Shown in pieces: positions 25,235 through 33,900 of a stretch of 64,000 bases of DNA. The notes under the pieces are model-generated. The model was not told where the DNA came from. It searched no databases and was given only the letters and a program-made list of their open reading frames with translations. A program made the position numbers and the translations under genes. Source of the stretch: Allobosea caraganae (GTDB taxonomy: Bacteria > Pseudomonadota > Alphaproteobacteria > Rhizobiales > Beijerinckiaceae); assembly GCF_003351345.1 (NCBI RefSeq), contig NZ_QQTO01000033.1:310001-374000 (forward strand). The letters run 5' to 3'. The stretch's first letter is position 1, and each line of letters opens with the position of its first letter.

Positions 25235-26083
25235 TCAGAAGCGGTAGTGCAGCAACCGCCCCATGCGGGCGAGGGGCGGGATCATTGCGAAGACGTGAAT
25301 CGTCAGGCGCGCCAGCCAGGACATCCGCGAGACCTGCTCGGGGTCGTAGCCCTTCGGGTCATAGGCGAGGAATTCGTTCAGCAGCCTGAGCTTCGGCACC
25401 TGCTGCTCCAGCTCGCGCGGATCGTCGAGCGGCCAGAGCAGCTTCGCCCCGGTTGCCCGGACGGAGGGCAGGTTGCGCAGGAATTTTAGCCCGAGGTTGC
25501 TGTAGCCGTCGAAGGCGAGCTCTCCGCGCGGCAGATGCGCCGTCAGCCGTTGCAGGAGCCGGTGCACCTCCTCCGGCAGGAGGTAGGGCAGGAGCCCTTC
25601 GGCGACGATCATTGTCGGCTTGTCCTGCGGGATCGCCTCAAGCCAGGCCGGGTCGGTCACCGAGGAGCCGATCAGCGTGTAGTTGTCGCGCTGCGGATAG
25701 AGCTTGCGGCGCAGCGCCACGACCTCGGGGTAGTCGACGTCGAACCAGCGGATGCCGGGGCCGGGATCGATGCGGAAGACGCGGCTGTCCAGCCCGCAGC
25801 CGAGATGCAGCACGGTCGCGTCGGGATAGCGCTTGAGGAATTCGCGCGTCCAGCCGTCGAGGATATGGGCGCGCATGGCGACGCCGATCATCAAGTCGCG
25901 ATCGAGCTTCAGCTTGGAGAAGTCGTAGTCGATCTTGCTGACGGCCTCGGCGGCAAAATGGTCCTTCAGCAGGGAATCGGGCAGGTGGCTCTCGCCCGCC
26001 TTGCCGTAGAGCGTGATGAGAAGGGTCTCCTTCTCCTCGGTCAGCGTGATCGTCTCGGCAGTCAATCGCACTCCTGGGTTCAT
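25235..26083 (-). CDS. Class I SAM-dependent methyltransferase (LCM/PPM family)
   Basis: A 282-residue cytoplasmic methyltransferase of the leucine-carboxyl-methyltransferase-like family, whose bacterial members methylate mostly unidentified small molecules. The SAM site is VLHLGCGLDSRVFRI followed by WFDVDYPEVVALRRKLYP. The post-motif segment MIVAEGLLPYLLPEEVHRLL is diagnostic. The C-terminal cap (about 200-282) probably shapes the acceptor pocket. It is monocistronic on the minus strand. Confidence 0.87.
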   Translation of the reverse strand: MNPGVRLTAETITLTEEKETLLITLYGKAGESHLPDSLLKDHFAAEAVSKIDYDFSKLKLDRDLMIGVAMRAHILDGWTREFLKRYPDATVLHLGCGLDSRVFRIDPGPGIRWFDVDYPEVVALRRKLYPQRDNYTLIGSSVTDPAWLEAIPQDKPTMIVAEGLLPYLLPEEVHRLLQRLTAHLPRGELAFDGYSNLGLKFLRNLPSVRATGAKLLWPLDDPRELEQQVPKLRLLNEFLAYDPKGYDPEQVSRMSWLARLTIHVFAMIPPLARMGRLLHYRF

Positions 26084-26345
26084 GGTGGCCTGCGCTCCGC
26101 CGAGCCCAGACGCGCCGCCAGTCGCGATGAGACTGTGGCGGGCCGCGCTGCCTGGAAGAAACGCGGTTACCGCATGATAGCTCCCAGGGCCGGACCGGGA
26201 CTGTGATCTAGGTCACGAAGCAGGTATCGGCGCTGAGCAGCGATGACGGCGCGGTTTATGCGATCCAAACCTTTGAAGCCGCGGCGTTGCGATTTGCCTG
26301 GGCCCGTATCCGCACTAGCATGGCGCCGCAGTGGAGACGGGCAGA

Positions 26346-27734
26346 ATGGCGTATCGCGTCACGGTCGGACGGCAGACCCATGTCTTCGCCGACCTCAAGC
26401 AGGTGATGGCGAAGGCGACGCCGCTGCGCTCGGGCGACATGCTGGCCGGCCTCGCCGCTGCCAGCATGGAGGAGTGCATGGCGGCGAAGATCGCGCTCGC
26501 CGATCTGCCGCTGCGGATTTTCCTGAGCGAGGCTCTGGTCCCTTACGAACAGGACGAGGTCACCCGCCTGATCCTCGACACGCATGACGCCGCTGCCTTC
26601 GCGCCGATTGCCGCGCTGACGGTCGGCGAATTCCGCGACTGGCTCTGCTCCGAAGCTGCAACGACGGAGGTTCTCGCCGGGATTGCTCCCGGCGTGACGC
26701 CGGAGATGGCGGCGGCGGTCTCGAAGCTCATGCGCAACCAGGACCTCATCCTGGTCGCGCGCAAGTGCCGGGTGGTGACGCGGTTCCGCAACACGCTCGG
26801 CCTGCCCGGCACCATGGCCGTGCGGCTCCAGCCCAACCATCCGACCGACGATGCCGCCGGCATCCTCGCTTCGATCGTCGATGGCCTGCTCTATGGCTGC
26901 GGCGACGCGGTGATCGGCATCAACCCGGCTTCCGACAGCCCTGCTGCCATCGGCGACCTGCTGCGCCTGCTCGACGAACTGATCCGTCGCTTCGATATCC
27001 CGACGCAAAGCTGCGTGCTGACCCATGTCACCAGCGCCATCGCGCTGATCGGGCAGGGCGCGCCGGTCGATCTCGTCTTCCAGTCGGTCGCGGGCACGCA
27101 AAAGGCCAACGATTCCTTCGGTGTCTCGCTCGCCCTGCTGAGGGAGGGCATGGAGGCGGGGCGCTCGCTGAAGCGCGGCACGGTCGGCGACAACGTCATG
27201 TATTTCGAGACCGGCCAGGGCTCGGCGCTCTCGGCCGGCGCCCATCACGGCGTCGACCAGCAGACCTTGGAGGCGCGCGCCTATGCGGTGGCTCGCGCCT
27301 ATGACCCGCTGCTGGTCAACACGGTCGTCGGCTTCATCGGCCCGGAATACCTTTATGACGGCAAGCAGATCATCCGCGCCGGGCTGGAGGACCATTTCTG
27401 CGGCAAGCTCATGGGCGTGCCGATGGGTTGCGACATCTGCTACACCAACCATGCCGAGGCCGATCAGGACGACATGGACACGCTCCTGACCCTGCTCGGC
27501 ACCGCCGGCGTCAACTTCGTCATGGGCGTGCCCGGCGCCGACGACGTGATGCTGAACTACCAGTCCACCTCCTTCCACGACCAGCTCTACATCCGCGAGG
27601 TGCTCGACCTGAAGCGCGCGCCCGAGTTCGAGGCCTGGCTGCGCCGCATGGAGATCACCGACGCGGCTGGAAAGCTGAGCACGGGGCGCGGCCGGCAGGC
27701 GCTGCTGGCGGCGGTGCAAGGCAGGGCGGCATGA
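26346..27734 (+). CDS. eutB: Ethanolamine ammonia-lyase large subunit
   Basis: A 462-residue TIM-barrel subunit of the adenosylcobalamin enzyme that converts ethanolamine to acetaldehyde and ammonia. EutB blocks include RNQDLILVARKCRVVTRFRN, GVPMGCDICYTNHAEADQDD, GTQKANDSFGVSL and YFETGQGSALSAGAHHGVDQ. The ATG at 26346 with GGAG upstream is preferred to a GTG at 26331. The stop overlaps the eutC start (ATGA). No eutA reactivase, acetaldehyde dehydrogenase or microcompartment shell gene is near, so the enzyme probably acts free in the cytosol. Confidence 0.95.
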   Translation: MAYRVTVGRQTHVFADLKQVMAKATPLRSGDMLAGLAAASMEECMAAKIALADLPLRIFLSEALVPYEQDEVTRLILDTHDAAAFAPIAALTVGEFRDWLCSEAATTEVLAGIAPGVTPEMAAAVSKLMRNQDLILVARKCRVVTRFRNTLGLPGTMAVRLQPNHPTDDAAGILASIVDGLLYGCGDAVIGINPASDSPAAIGDLLRLLDELIRRFDIPTQSCVLTHVTSAIALIGQGAPVDLVFQSVAGTQKANDSFGVSLALLREGMEAGRSLKRGTVGDNVMYFETGQGSALSAGAHHGVDQQTLEARAYAVARAYDPLLVNTVVGFIGPEYLYDGKQIIRAGLEDHFCGKLMGVPMGCDICYTNHAEADQDDMDTLLTLLGTAGVNFVMGVPGADDVMLNYQSTSFHDQLYIREVLDLKRAPEFEAWLRRMEITDAAGKLSTGRGRQALLAAVQGRAA

Positions 27735-28516
27735 GCGACGAGCCGCTCCCGCTCGCCGAGCGTTGGGCCGCGCTGGCCCGGCTGACTCCGGCCCGCATCG
27801 GCCTCGGCCGCTCCGGCGCCTCGCTGCCGACGCGCGAGGTGCTGCGCTTCGGCCTCGCCCATGCGCAGGCCCGCGACGCCGTGCATATTCCGTTTCGGGC
27901 GGAGGAGGTCGCGACGGCGCTGGCGACCCTGCCGGTCGAGACCGTGCAGGTCGAGAGCGCCGCGCCCTCGCGCGACCTCTATCTCAGGCGGCCCGACCTT
28001 GGACGGCGGCTGTCGGCAGAGAGCCGGGTGGCGCTGGCCGGGCGTCGAGGCGATTTCGACCTCGCGCTCGTCGTGGCCGATGGCCTCTCTTCGACCGCGA
28101 TCCACCAGAACGCCGCGCCGTTTATCGCCGGGCTCCTGCCGCTGCTGCGGCGCCAGGGATTGCGCCTCGCTCCGCTCGTCATCGCGAGCCAGGCCCGCGT
28201 CGCCCTGGGCGATGAGGTCGGCGAGGCGCTTGGCGCTCGGGCCGTCGCAGTCCTGATCGGTGAGCGGCCCGGCCTGTCCTCGCCGGATTCGCTCGGCGCC
28301 TATCTCACCTTCGCGCCGCGGCCCGGCCTGAGCGATGCGGCGCGCAACTGCATCTCGAACATCCGCCCCGGCGGGCTGAGCTATGAGCAGGCTGCGTTCA
28401 AGCTCTCCTGGTTGATCGCGGAAGCCTTCCGCCGCTCGCTGACGGGCGTCGACCTGAAGGATGAAAGCGATCTCGCGCTGGAGGCGGTGACGCCAGACAA
28501 GCTGCCGCCGGCCTGA
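27731..28516 (+). CDS. eutC: Ethanolamine ammonia-lyase small subunit
   Basis: A 261-residue cobalamin-binding subunit, translationally coupled to eutB. Conserved segments are LVVADGLSSTAIHQNA, LIGERPGLSSPDSLGAYLTF (split across the cofactor site) and CISNIRPGGLSYEQAA. It is somewhat shorter than the enterobacterial protein because it lacks the long N-terminal extension involved in solubility and compartment targeting, consistent with no microcompartment genes here. Confidence 0.94.
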   Translation: MSDEPLPLAERWAALARLTPARIGLGRSGASLPTREVLRFGLAHAQARDAVHIPFRAEEVATALATLPVETVQVESAAPSRDLYLRRPDLGRRLSAESRVALAGRRGDFDLALVVADGLSSTAIHQNAAPFIAGLLPLLRRQGLRLAPLVIASQARVALGDEVGEALGARAVAVLIGERPGLSSPDSLGAYLTFAPRPGLSDAARNCISNIRPGGLSYEQAAFKLSWLIAEAFRRSLTGVDLKDESDLALEAVTPDKLPPA

Positions 28517-28536
28517 AGCGCCTAACGGAAATTACA

Positions 28537-28655
28537 GCCCTCATCCTGAGGAGCCGCGCAGCGGCGTCTCGAAGGATGATCCAGCTCGCGATGACAGCGC
28601 CCACAGGAAGCATCCTTCGAGACGCGGGCTGAAGCCCGCTCCTCAGGATGAGGGC
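28537..28655. repeat. Long palindromic intergenic element
   Basis: Outer arms GCCCTCATCCTGAGGAGC (28537-28554) and the exact complement (28638-28655) flank an inner pair CGTCTCGAAGGATG / CATCCTTCGAGACG. Small hairpins (GCCGC..GCGGC and GCGGGCT..AGCCCGC) lie between them. It separates convergent eutC and a TctC gene and would act as a terminator. A second copy is at 33776. Confidence 0.85.
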
Positions 28656-28680
28656 CGAGGGTGCAAAGCCTCGAACCCGG

Positions 28681-29658
28681 CTATTGCGCCTCGATCTTCG
28701 CGTCGCGGATCACGGTGCGCCAGGTCTCGATGTCGCGCTCGACCACGGTCTTAAACGCGGCCGGGCCGAGCGCGCGCGGCACCAGGCCCTGCAGCTTCAT
28801 CCAGTCCTGGATCTTCGGCTGTTTGACGATGTCGATGATCGCATCGCTCAGCTTGGTCACGATCAGCTCCGGCGTCGCCGCCGGCACGAAGAAGCCGAGC
28901 CAGTAGACCTGCTCGAAGCCCTGGCTCATGCCGCTCTCGCGCATGGTCGGCATTTCCGGCATCAGCGGCGAGCGCTCCGGGCTGGTCACGGCGAGCGCCT
29001 TGATCTGCCCGCCTTCGGCCAGGGCGCGCGAGGCGGTGACGGTGTCGAACAGCAACTGCACCTCGTTGCCCATCAGCGCCTGGATCGAGGGGCCGCCGCC
29101 GCGGAAGGGGACATGCACCATGTCGATCCCGGTCTGCAGCCCGAAGAGCTCGCCGATCAGGTGGCCCGACGAGCCCTGGCCGGCCGAGCCGAAATTGAGC
29201 TTGCCTGGATTGGCCCTGGCATAGGCGATGAACTCGGCGACGGTCTTCGCCGGCAGCGAGGGATGCGTCACCAGCAGGTAGGGGCCGATCGCGACCTGGG
29301 CGAGCGGCCGCAAATCCTTGCTCACGTTATAGGGCAGGTGCTTCTTGAAGCTCGGATCGACCGTGATCACCGAGGTGTGGAACAGCACGGTGTAGCCGTC
29401 GGGATCGGCCTTCGCGACCGCGTCGGTTCCGATCGAGCCGGCCGCGCCCGGCCTGTTCTCGACGATGACCGGCTGGTTGAAGCGGGCGCGCAGCTCCTCG
29501 GCGACTGTGCGTGCCACCGGGTCGGTCGAGCCGCCCGGCGGGTAGGGCACGATGATCTTGATCAGCTGTCTGGGGAAGCCGTCGGCGCTGCCCTGCGCGG
29601 CGGCGGGCAGAAGCACGGCCAACTGGACGAGCAGGGCCAAGACGATACGCCCGATCAT
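28681..29658 (-). CDS. TctC/Bug family substrate-binding protein
   Basis: A 325-residue periplasmic receptor of the tripartite tricarboxylate (Bug) family. It has a signal peptide ending near LLPAAAQG, then IIVPYPPGGSTDPVAR, VIVENRPGAAGSIG, FIAYARANPGKLNFGSAGQG and GIDMVHVPFRGGGPS. Such receptors bind carboxylates or amides through backbone contacts, so the ligand cannot be predicted. No TctA or TctB membrane component is in the window. It may work with a remote transporter or as a sensor. It is divergent from a second Bug gene at 29947. Confidence 0.9.
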   Translation of the reverse strand: MIGRIVLALLVQLAVLLPAAAQGSADGFPRQLIKIIVPYPPGGSTDPVARTVAEELRARFNQPVIVENRPGAAGSIGTDAVAKADPDGYTVLFHTSVITVDPSFKKHLPYNVSKDLRPLAQVAIGPYLLVTHPSLPAKTVAEFIAYARANPGKLNFGSAGQGSSGHLIGELFGLQTGIDMVHVPFRGGGPSIQALMGNEVQLLFDTVTASRALAEGGQIKALAVTSPERSPLMPEMPTMRESGMSQGFEQVYWLGFFVPAATPELIVTKLSDAIIDIVKQPKIQDWMKLQGLVPRALGPAAFKTVVERDIETWRTVIRDAKIEAQ

Positions 29659-29946
29659 CGGCCGGATCCTTTCCTCGAGAGCGTTTCCTCAGCCGGACGT
29701 CGGCCGCTCGTTGCTTGGCGGCCCGATGCGTTTCGGCGAACGAACGTTACCGAGGCTGCCGCAGCGCAACCATCGTCACCAAGCGAAGGGCAGGTTTGCG
29801 CCCTGCGAAAGCGCCGCAACCGGCAGTGGCATAAGCCGCAGCTTTTCATCTGCCGCACACCTGCTCGACGCCGCCTGGCGATGTTCGCGCGCATGTTGCC
29901 GCTGTTAGCTCTGCCGCCAACAAGAGCCGCATGCGGAGGATGAACC

Positions 29947-30921
29947 ATGCTCGATCGTCGCCAAGTTCTGGCTGGCGCAGGCGCCACGCTCACTGCCGCA
30001 GCGTCCGGCCCGGCCATGGCCCAGGCCTGGCCGTCCAAGCCGGTGCGCTTCATCGTGCCCTTCGTCGCTGGCGGCGGCTCGGATGTCGCGGCGCGGCTCC
30101 TGGCCGAGGAACTCCGGCGCGTGCTCGGCGTCGCCTTCGTCATCGAGAACCGGCCGGGGCTCGCCGGCTCGATCGGCGCCGATGCCGCCGCCAAGGCCGA
30201 GCCCGACGGCCATACGATCGTCATCGCCACGCCCGGCGTGCAGATGACCAATCCGTTCCTCTACGCAAACCTGCCCTATGACGCGATGAAGGATTTTCGC
30301 CCGGTCGTCCATGTCGCGCAATTGCCGAGCGTGCTCGTGGTCAACCCTTCCGTGCCGGCCAACACCACGGTCGAGTTCATCGCCTATGCCAAGGCCAATC
30401 CGGACAAGCTCAACTTCGCCAGCAACGGCCCGGGTTCGGCCAGCCATCTCGCCGTCGAGCTGTTCAAGACCATGGCCGGCATCGACATGGTCCATGTGCC
30501 CTATCGTGGCTCCGGCCCGGCGCTGCTCGACCTCGTCGGCGGCCGCGTCGATTGCGCGATCGATTCGCTGACCGCGATGATGCCGCAGGTGCGCGATGGC
30601 AAGCTCCGGGCGCTCGGCGTCTCTACGGCGGAGCGCGTCTCGCTGGAGCCGAACCTGCCGCCGATCGCGGACGGCCTGCCGGGCTATGACGCCTTCACGC
30701 TGCTCTACATCACCACGGCAGCGCGTGTGCCCGATGCGGCCGTGACCAGGCTCAACGCGGCGGTGAACGAGATTCTGGCGCTGCCCGAGATCAGGCGGCA
30801 CTTCGAGGAGCAGGGCATGCTCCCGACCGGCGGCACCCCGGCCGAGCTTCAGGCGGTGATCGAGACCGAGCGCGGCAAGTGGAAGCGGATCATCGATGTG
30901 GCGGGCGTCAAGGTGGAGTAG
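29947..30921 (+). CDS. TctC/Bug family substrate-binding protein
   Basis: A 324-residue periplasmic receptor, paralogous to the one at 28681 but with a different leader (LDRRQVLAGAGATLTAA, a twin-arginine-like start). Core segments are FIVPFVAGGGSDVAARL, VIENRPGLAGSIGADAA, AKANPDKLNFASNGPG and GIDMVHVPYRGSGPALLD. It is an orphan without membrane partners. It converges on the GMC oxidoreductase gene 5 bp away, with no room for an extended terminator. The ligand is unknown. Confidence 0.9.
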   Translation: MLDRRQVLAGAGATLTAAASGPAMAQAWPSKPVRFIVPFVAGGGSDVAARLLAEELRRVLGVAFVIENRPGLAGSIGADAAAKAEPDGHTIVIATPGVQMTNPFLYANLPYDAMKDFRPVVHVAQLPSVLVVNPSVPANTTVEFIAYAKANPDKLNFASNGPGSASHLAVELFKTMAGIDMVHVPYRGSGPALLDLVGGRVDCAIDSLTAMMPQVRDGKLRALGVSTAERVSLEPNLPPIADGLPGYDAFTLLYITTAARVPDAAVTRLNAAVNEILALPEIRRHFEEQGMLPTGGTPAELQAVIETERGKWKRIIDVAGVKVE

Positions 30922-30926
30922 GCGCC

Positions 30927-32552
30927 TTAGCGTGCCTGCGCGTCTTCCCTGATCATCGCTGCAGCCTTCTCGGCGATCATCATCGTCGGCGCCGCCGTAT
31001 TGCCCGAAGTGATGCGCGGCATCACCGAGGCGTCGGCCACGCGCAGGCCATCGACGCCCCGCACGCGCAGGCGCTCGTCGAGCACGGCCATCGGATCATC
31101 GTCGCGGCCCATCCTGGCGGTGCCGACCGGGTGGAAGATCGTCGTGCTGTACTTGGCGGCGGCATCCAGCAGCGCCTCGTCGGAGCTGGCCTCCGCGCCG
31201 GGCAGGTATTCCTGCGGATGGAAGCGGGCGAGCGGCGCCTGCGCCACGATCCGGCGCGCCAGCTTCAGCGCATCGACCGCGACCTGCTTGTCCTCGTCGG
31301 TATCGAGATAGTTCGGCGTGATCGCCGGCTGCTGCACGGCATCCGCCGCCTTCAGGTGCACGCTGCCACGGCTCGACGGCCTGAGGTTGCAGACGCTGGC
31401 GGTGAAGGCGCCGAACTTGTGCAGCCCGTCGCCCCATTTATCGAGCGAGAGCGGCTGGAAGTGGAATTCGAGATTGGCGGTGGCATAGTCCGGCGATGAT
31501 TTGGCGAAGGCGCCGACCTGCGAGGGCGCCATGGTCAGCGGCCCCGTCCGGAAGGCGGCATATTCCAGCGCCATCAGCGGCCGGCGCCAGAGCTTGGCAT
31601 AGTCGGTGTTGAGTGTGCGCACGCCCTCGACCTTGTAGACCGGCCTGATCTGCAAATGGTCCTGCAGGTTCTCGCCGACGCCGGGCAGATGCCGCTGCGT
31701 TTCGATGCCGAGTTCCTGCAGCCGCGCCCCGTCGCCGATGCCCGAGCGCTCCAGGATCGCCGGCGAGCCGAAGGACCCGGCGCTGAGCACGATCTCGCCG
31801 CTCGCCTCGGCGCGAAGCTTCTCGGCGCCGCGCGAGAACTCGACTGCGACTGCCTTGCCGTCCCTGACGACGATGCGCTCGACCAGCAGGCCGGTTTCCA
31901 GTTTCAGATTGGGCCGGCTCAGCACCGGCTTGAGGAAGGCGCGATAGGCACTCATCCGCCGGCCGCGCTTCTGGTTGACCTGGAAATAGGCCGAGCCGGC
32001 ATTGTCGCCGGAGTTGAAATCGGCGATCCGGGCGATGCCCGCGGCCTCAGCCGCATCGCGGATCGCGTCGAGCACGTCCCAGCGCACGCGCGGGTTCTCG
32101 ACGCGCCACTCGCCGCCGGAGCGGTGCAGGCCGTTTGGCGGATCGATATGGTCCTCATGCGCCAGGAAATGCGGAAGCACGTCGTCCCAGCCCCACCCGG
32201 AGAGCCCGAGCTGGCGCCAGCCATCATAGTCGGCCGCCTGGCCGCGCATGTAGATCATCGCGTTGATCGCCGAGCAGCCGCCGACGACCTTGCCGCGCGG
32301 AAAGGGCAGGGCCCGGCCGCCGAGCCCGGCCTGCGGCTCGGTCTGGAACAGCCAGTCGGCGCGCGGATTGCCGATGGCGTAGAGATAGCCGACCGGGATA
32401 TGGAACCAGATCCAGTTGTCGTCGCCGCCAGCCTCCAGCACCAGCACGCTGCGGCGCGGGTCGGCTGACAGCCTGTTCGCCAGCACGCAGCCGGCCGAGC
32501 CGGCGCCGATCACGATATGGTCGAAGGTTCCGATGCTTCTGCGCTCTGGCAT
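30927..32552 (-). CDS. GMC family FAD-dependent oxidoreductase (choline-dehydrogenase-like)
   Basis: A 541-residue flavoenzyme. The FAD fold DHIVIGAGSAGCVLANRL is at the N-terminus, with PRGKVVGGCSAINAMIYMRG and the second GMC signature GSFGSPAILERSGIGD. The catalytic His/Asn region is FHPVGTARMG followed by ITSGNTAAPTMM. The family oxidises primary alcohols such as choline, alkyl or aryl alcohols. The preferred start gives MPERRSIG; longer in-frame sequence upstream has no similarity. No betaine aldehyde dehydrogenase is nearby, so choline is only one option. Confidence 0.9.
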   Translation of the reverse strand: MPERRSIGTFDHIVIGAGSAGCVLANRLSADPRRSVLVLEAGGDDNWIWFHIPVGYLYAIGNPRADWLFQTEPQAGLGGRALPFPRGKVVGGCSAINAMIYMRGQAADYDGWRQLGLSGWGWDDVLPHFLAHEDHIDPPNGLHRSGGEWRVENPRVRWDVLDAIRDAAEAAGIARIADFNSGDNAGSAYFQVNQKRGRRMSAYRAFLKPVLSRPNLKLETGLLVERIVVRDGKAVAVEFSRGAEKLRAEASGEIVLSAGSFGSPAILERSGIGDGARLQELGIETQRHLPGVGENLQDHLQIRPVYKVEGVRTLNTDYAKLWRRPLMALEYAAFRTGPLTMAPSQVGAFAKSSPDYATANLEFHFQPLSLDKWGDGLHKFGAFTASVCNLRPSSRGSVHLKAADAVQQPAITPNYLDTDEDKQVAVDALKLARRIVAQAPLARFHPQEYLPGAEASSDEALLDAAAKYSTTIFHPVGTARMGRDDDPMAVLDERLRVRGVDGLRVADASVMPRITSGNTAAPTMMIAEKAAAMIREDAQAR

Positions 32553-32717
32553 GGCGTCCCGTTCGTCAAGATCCGCTGGCGGACCAGCTATAGCAGCGCG
32601 AGCGCTAGCCGGACCATGCCGAGCCGGCAACGAACGCGGCCGGGAAGCATTCTTGCGATATGTGCAAAACCGCACTGACGAGGAGATCGGCCAGCTAGCG
32701 CCGGGCGCGAGCAAGCC

Positions 32718-33674
32718 TCAGCCCGTGATCACGCGCACCGGGTCGTTATCGAGCCATCGCGCGATGTCCTCGACCACGCCGGTGAAATAGGCACGGTAGT
32801 TCGCCTGGGTGACGTAGCCGAGATGCGGCGTCGCGATCAGGTTGGGCAGGCCGCGCAAAGGGTGATCGCCCGGCAGCGGCTCGACATCGAAGACGTCGAG
32901 GCCGGCGCCGGCGATCCGGCCGGCCGTCAGCGCCTCGATCAGCGCGGCCTCATTGACGATCGGTCCGCGCGAGGTGTTGATCAGCAGCGCCGTCGGCTTC
33001 ATCACCGCGAACTCGGCCGCACCGATCAGCCCGCGCGTGCCGGCATTCAGCGGCACATGGATGCTGACGATGTCGGACTGCTTCAGCAGGTCGTGCAATG
33101 TCGCGGCGCGATCGGCGCCGAGTGACTTCGCCGTTTCCTCGGTCAGCGAGCGGCTCCAGCCGAGCACGCGCATGTCGAAGGCGACGCCGACGCGCGCGAC
33201 GCGCTGGCCGAGATTGCCGAGCCCGATCACGCCGAGCGTCGCGCCGCGCAGGTCGCGCCCGACGCTGGTCTGCCAGGGGCCGCCGGCATGGAAATTCGCG
33301 TTCTCTGCCGGGATCGCGCGCATTAGCGCGTGGATCAGCCCCCAGGTCAGCTCGGCCGTGGTGCCGGGCGCGCTCGCCGTGCCGCAGACCGTGACGCCGT
33401 GGCGGGCCGCCGCTGCGAAATCGATCGAGGCGTTGCGCATGCCGGTGGTGACCAGCAGCTTCAGCTTGGGCAGGGCGGCGAAGAGCTCGGCCGGGAAGGG
33501 CGTGCGCTCGCGCATCATCACGACGATCTCGGCATCCGCGAGCAGTGCGATCAGCGCGTCGCCCGCGACCGTGTCGTTGCTGACGCGGATGGCGATGCGC
33601 TGCCGCAGCCCATTCCAATCCGCAGAGGCGAGGGCGACGTTCTGGTAGTCGTCCAGGATCACGCAGGTGGGCAT
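32718..33674 (-). CDS. D-2-hydroxyacid dehydrogenase, NAD-binding
   Basis: A 318-residue enzyme of the PGDH/glyoxylate reductase family. The NAD fold is LGVIGLGNLGQRVARVG. The catalytic Arg is in INTSRGPIVNE, the Glu in DVFDVEPLPGDHPL, and the His in ATPHLGYVT. It probably interconverts a 2-keto acid and its D-hydroxy acid. It lies 43 bp before (upstream in coordinates of) the GMC gene region's start on the same strand order, and a palindromic element stands at its own 5' side. The substrate is not identifiable. Confidence 0.9.
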   Translation of the reverse strand: MPTCVILDDYQNVALASADWNGLRQRIAIRVSNDTVAGDALIALLADAEIVVMMRERTPFPAELFAALPKLKLLVTTGMRNASIDFAAAARHGVTVCGTASAPGTTAELTWGLIHALMRAIPAENANFHAGGPWQTSVGRDLRGATLGVIGLGNLGQRVARVGVAFDMRVLGWSRSLTEETAKSLGADRAATLHDLLKQSDIVSIHVPLNAGTRGLIGAAEFAVMKPTALLINTSRGPIVNEAALIEALTAGRIAGAGLDVFDVEPLPGDHPLRGLPNLIATPHLGYVTQANYRAYFTGVVEDIARWLDNDPVRVITG

Positions 33675-33775
33675 CTCGGTCGTCCCCCGCCCCAGCACGG
33701 GGCGGGGCAGCATGTCGCGCTTCGCCGCCAGCCGCAATGCGGCAGACGGCGGATCTAAACGGCTTTAAGGAACCA

Positions 33776-33882
33776 CAGCCCTCATCCTGAGGAGCGCGAA
33801 GCGCGTCTCGAAGGATGGTCCAGCGCGCACTGGACCATCCTTCGAGACGCGGACTAAAGTCCGCTCCTCAGGATGAGGGCTG
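33776..33882. repeat. Long palindromic intergenic element, second copy
   Basis: The 20-bp outer arms at 33776-33795 and 33863-33882 are exact complements and match the copy at 28537. The inner arms CGTCTCGAAGGATGGTCCAG / complement are longer here and nearly continuous, so the element could form a very stable hairpin or cruciform. It sits between two minus-strand genes, where it may terminate the crotonase transcript. Confidence 0.87.
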
Positions 33883-33900
33883 CGGTTGTTCGAGCGGGAA

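Noticed and set aside
26084..26345. Cobalamin riboswitch upstream of eutBC
   Set aside because: No B12-box-like conserved element was recognisable in the 262-bp leader, and much of it is the upstream region of the divergent methyltransferase gene.
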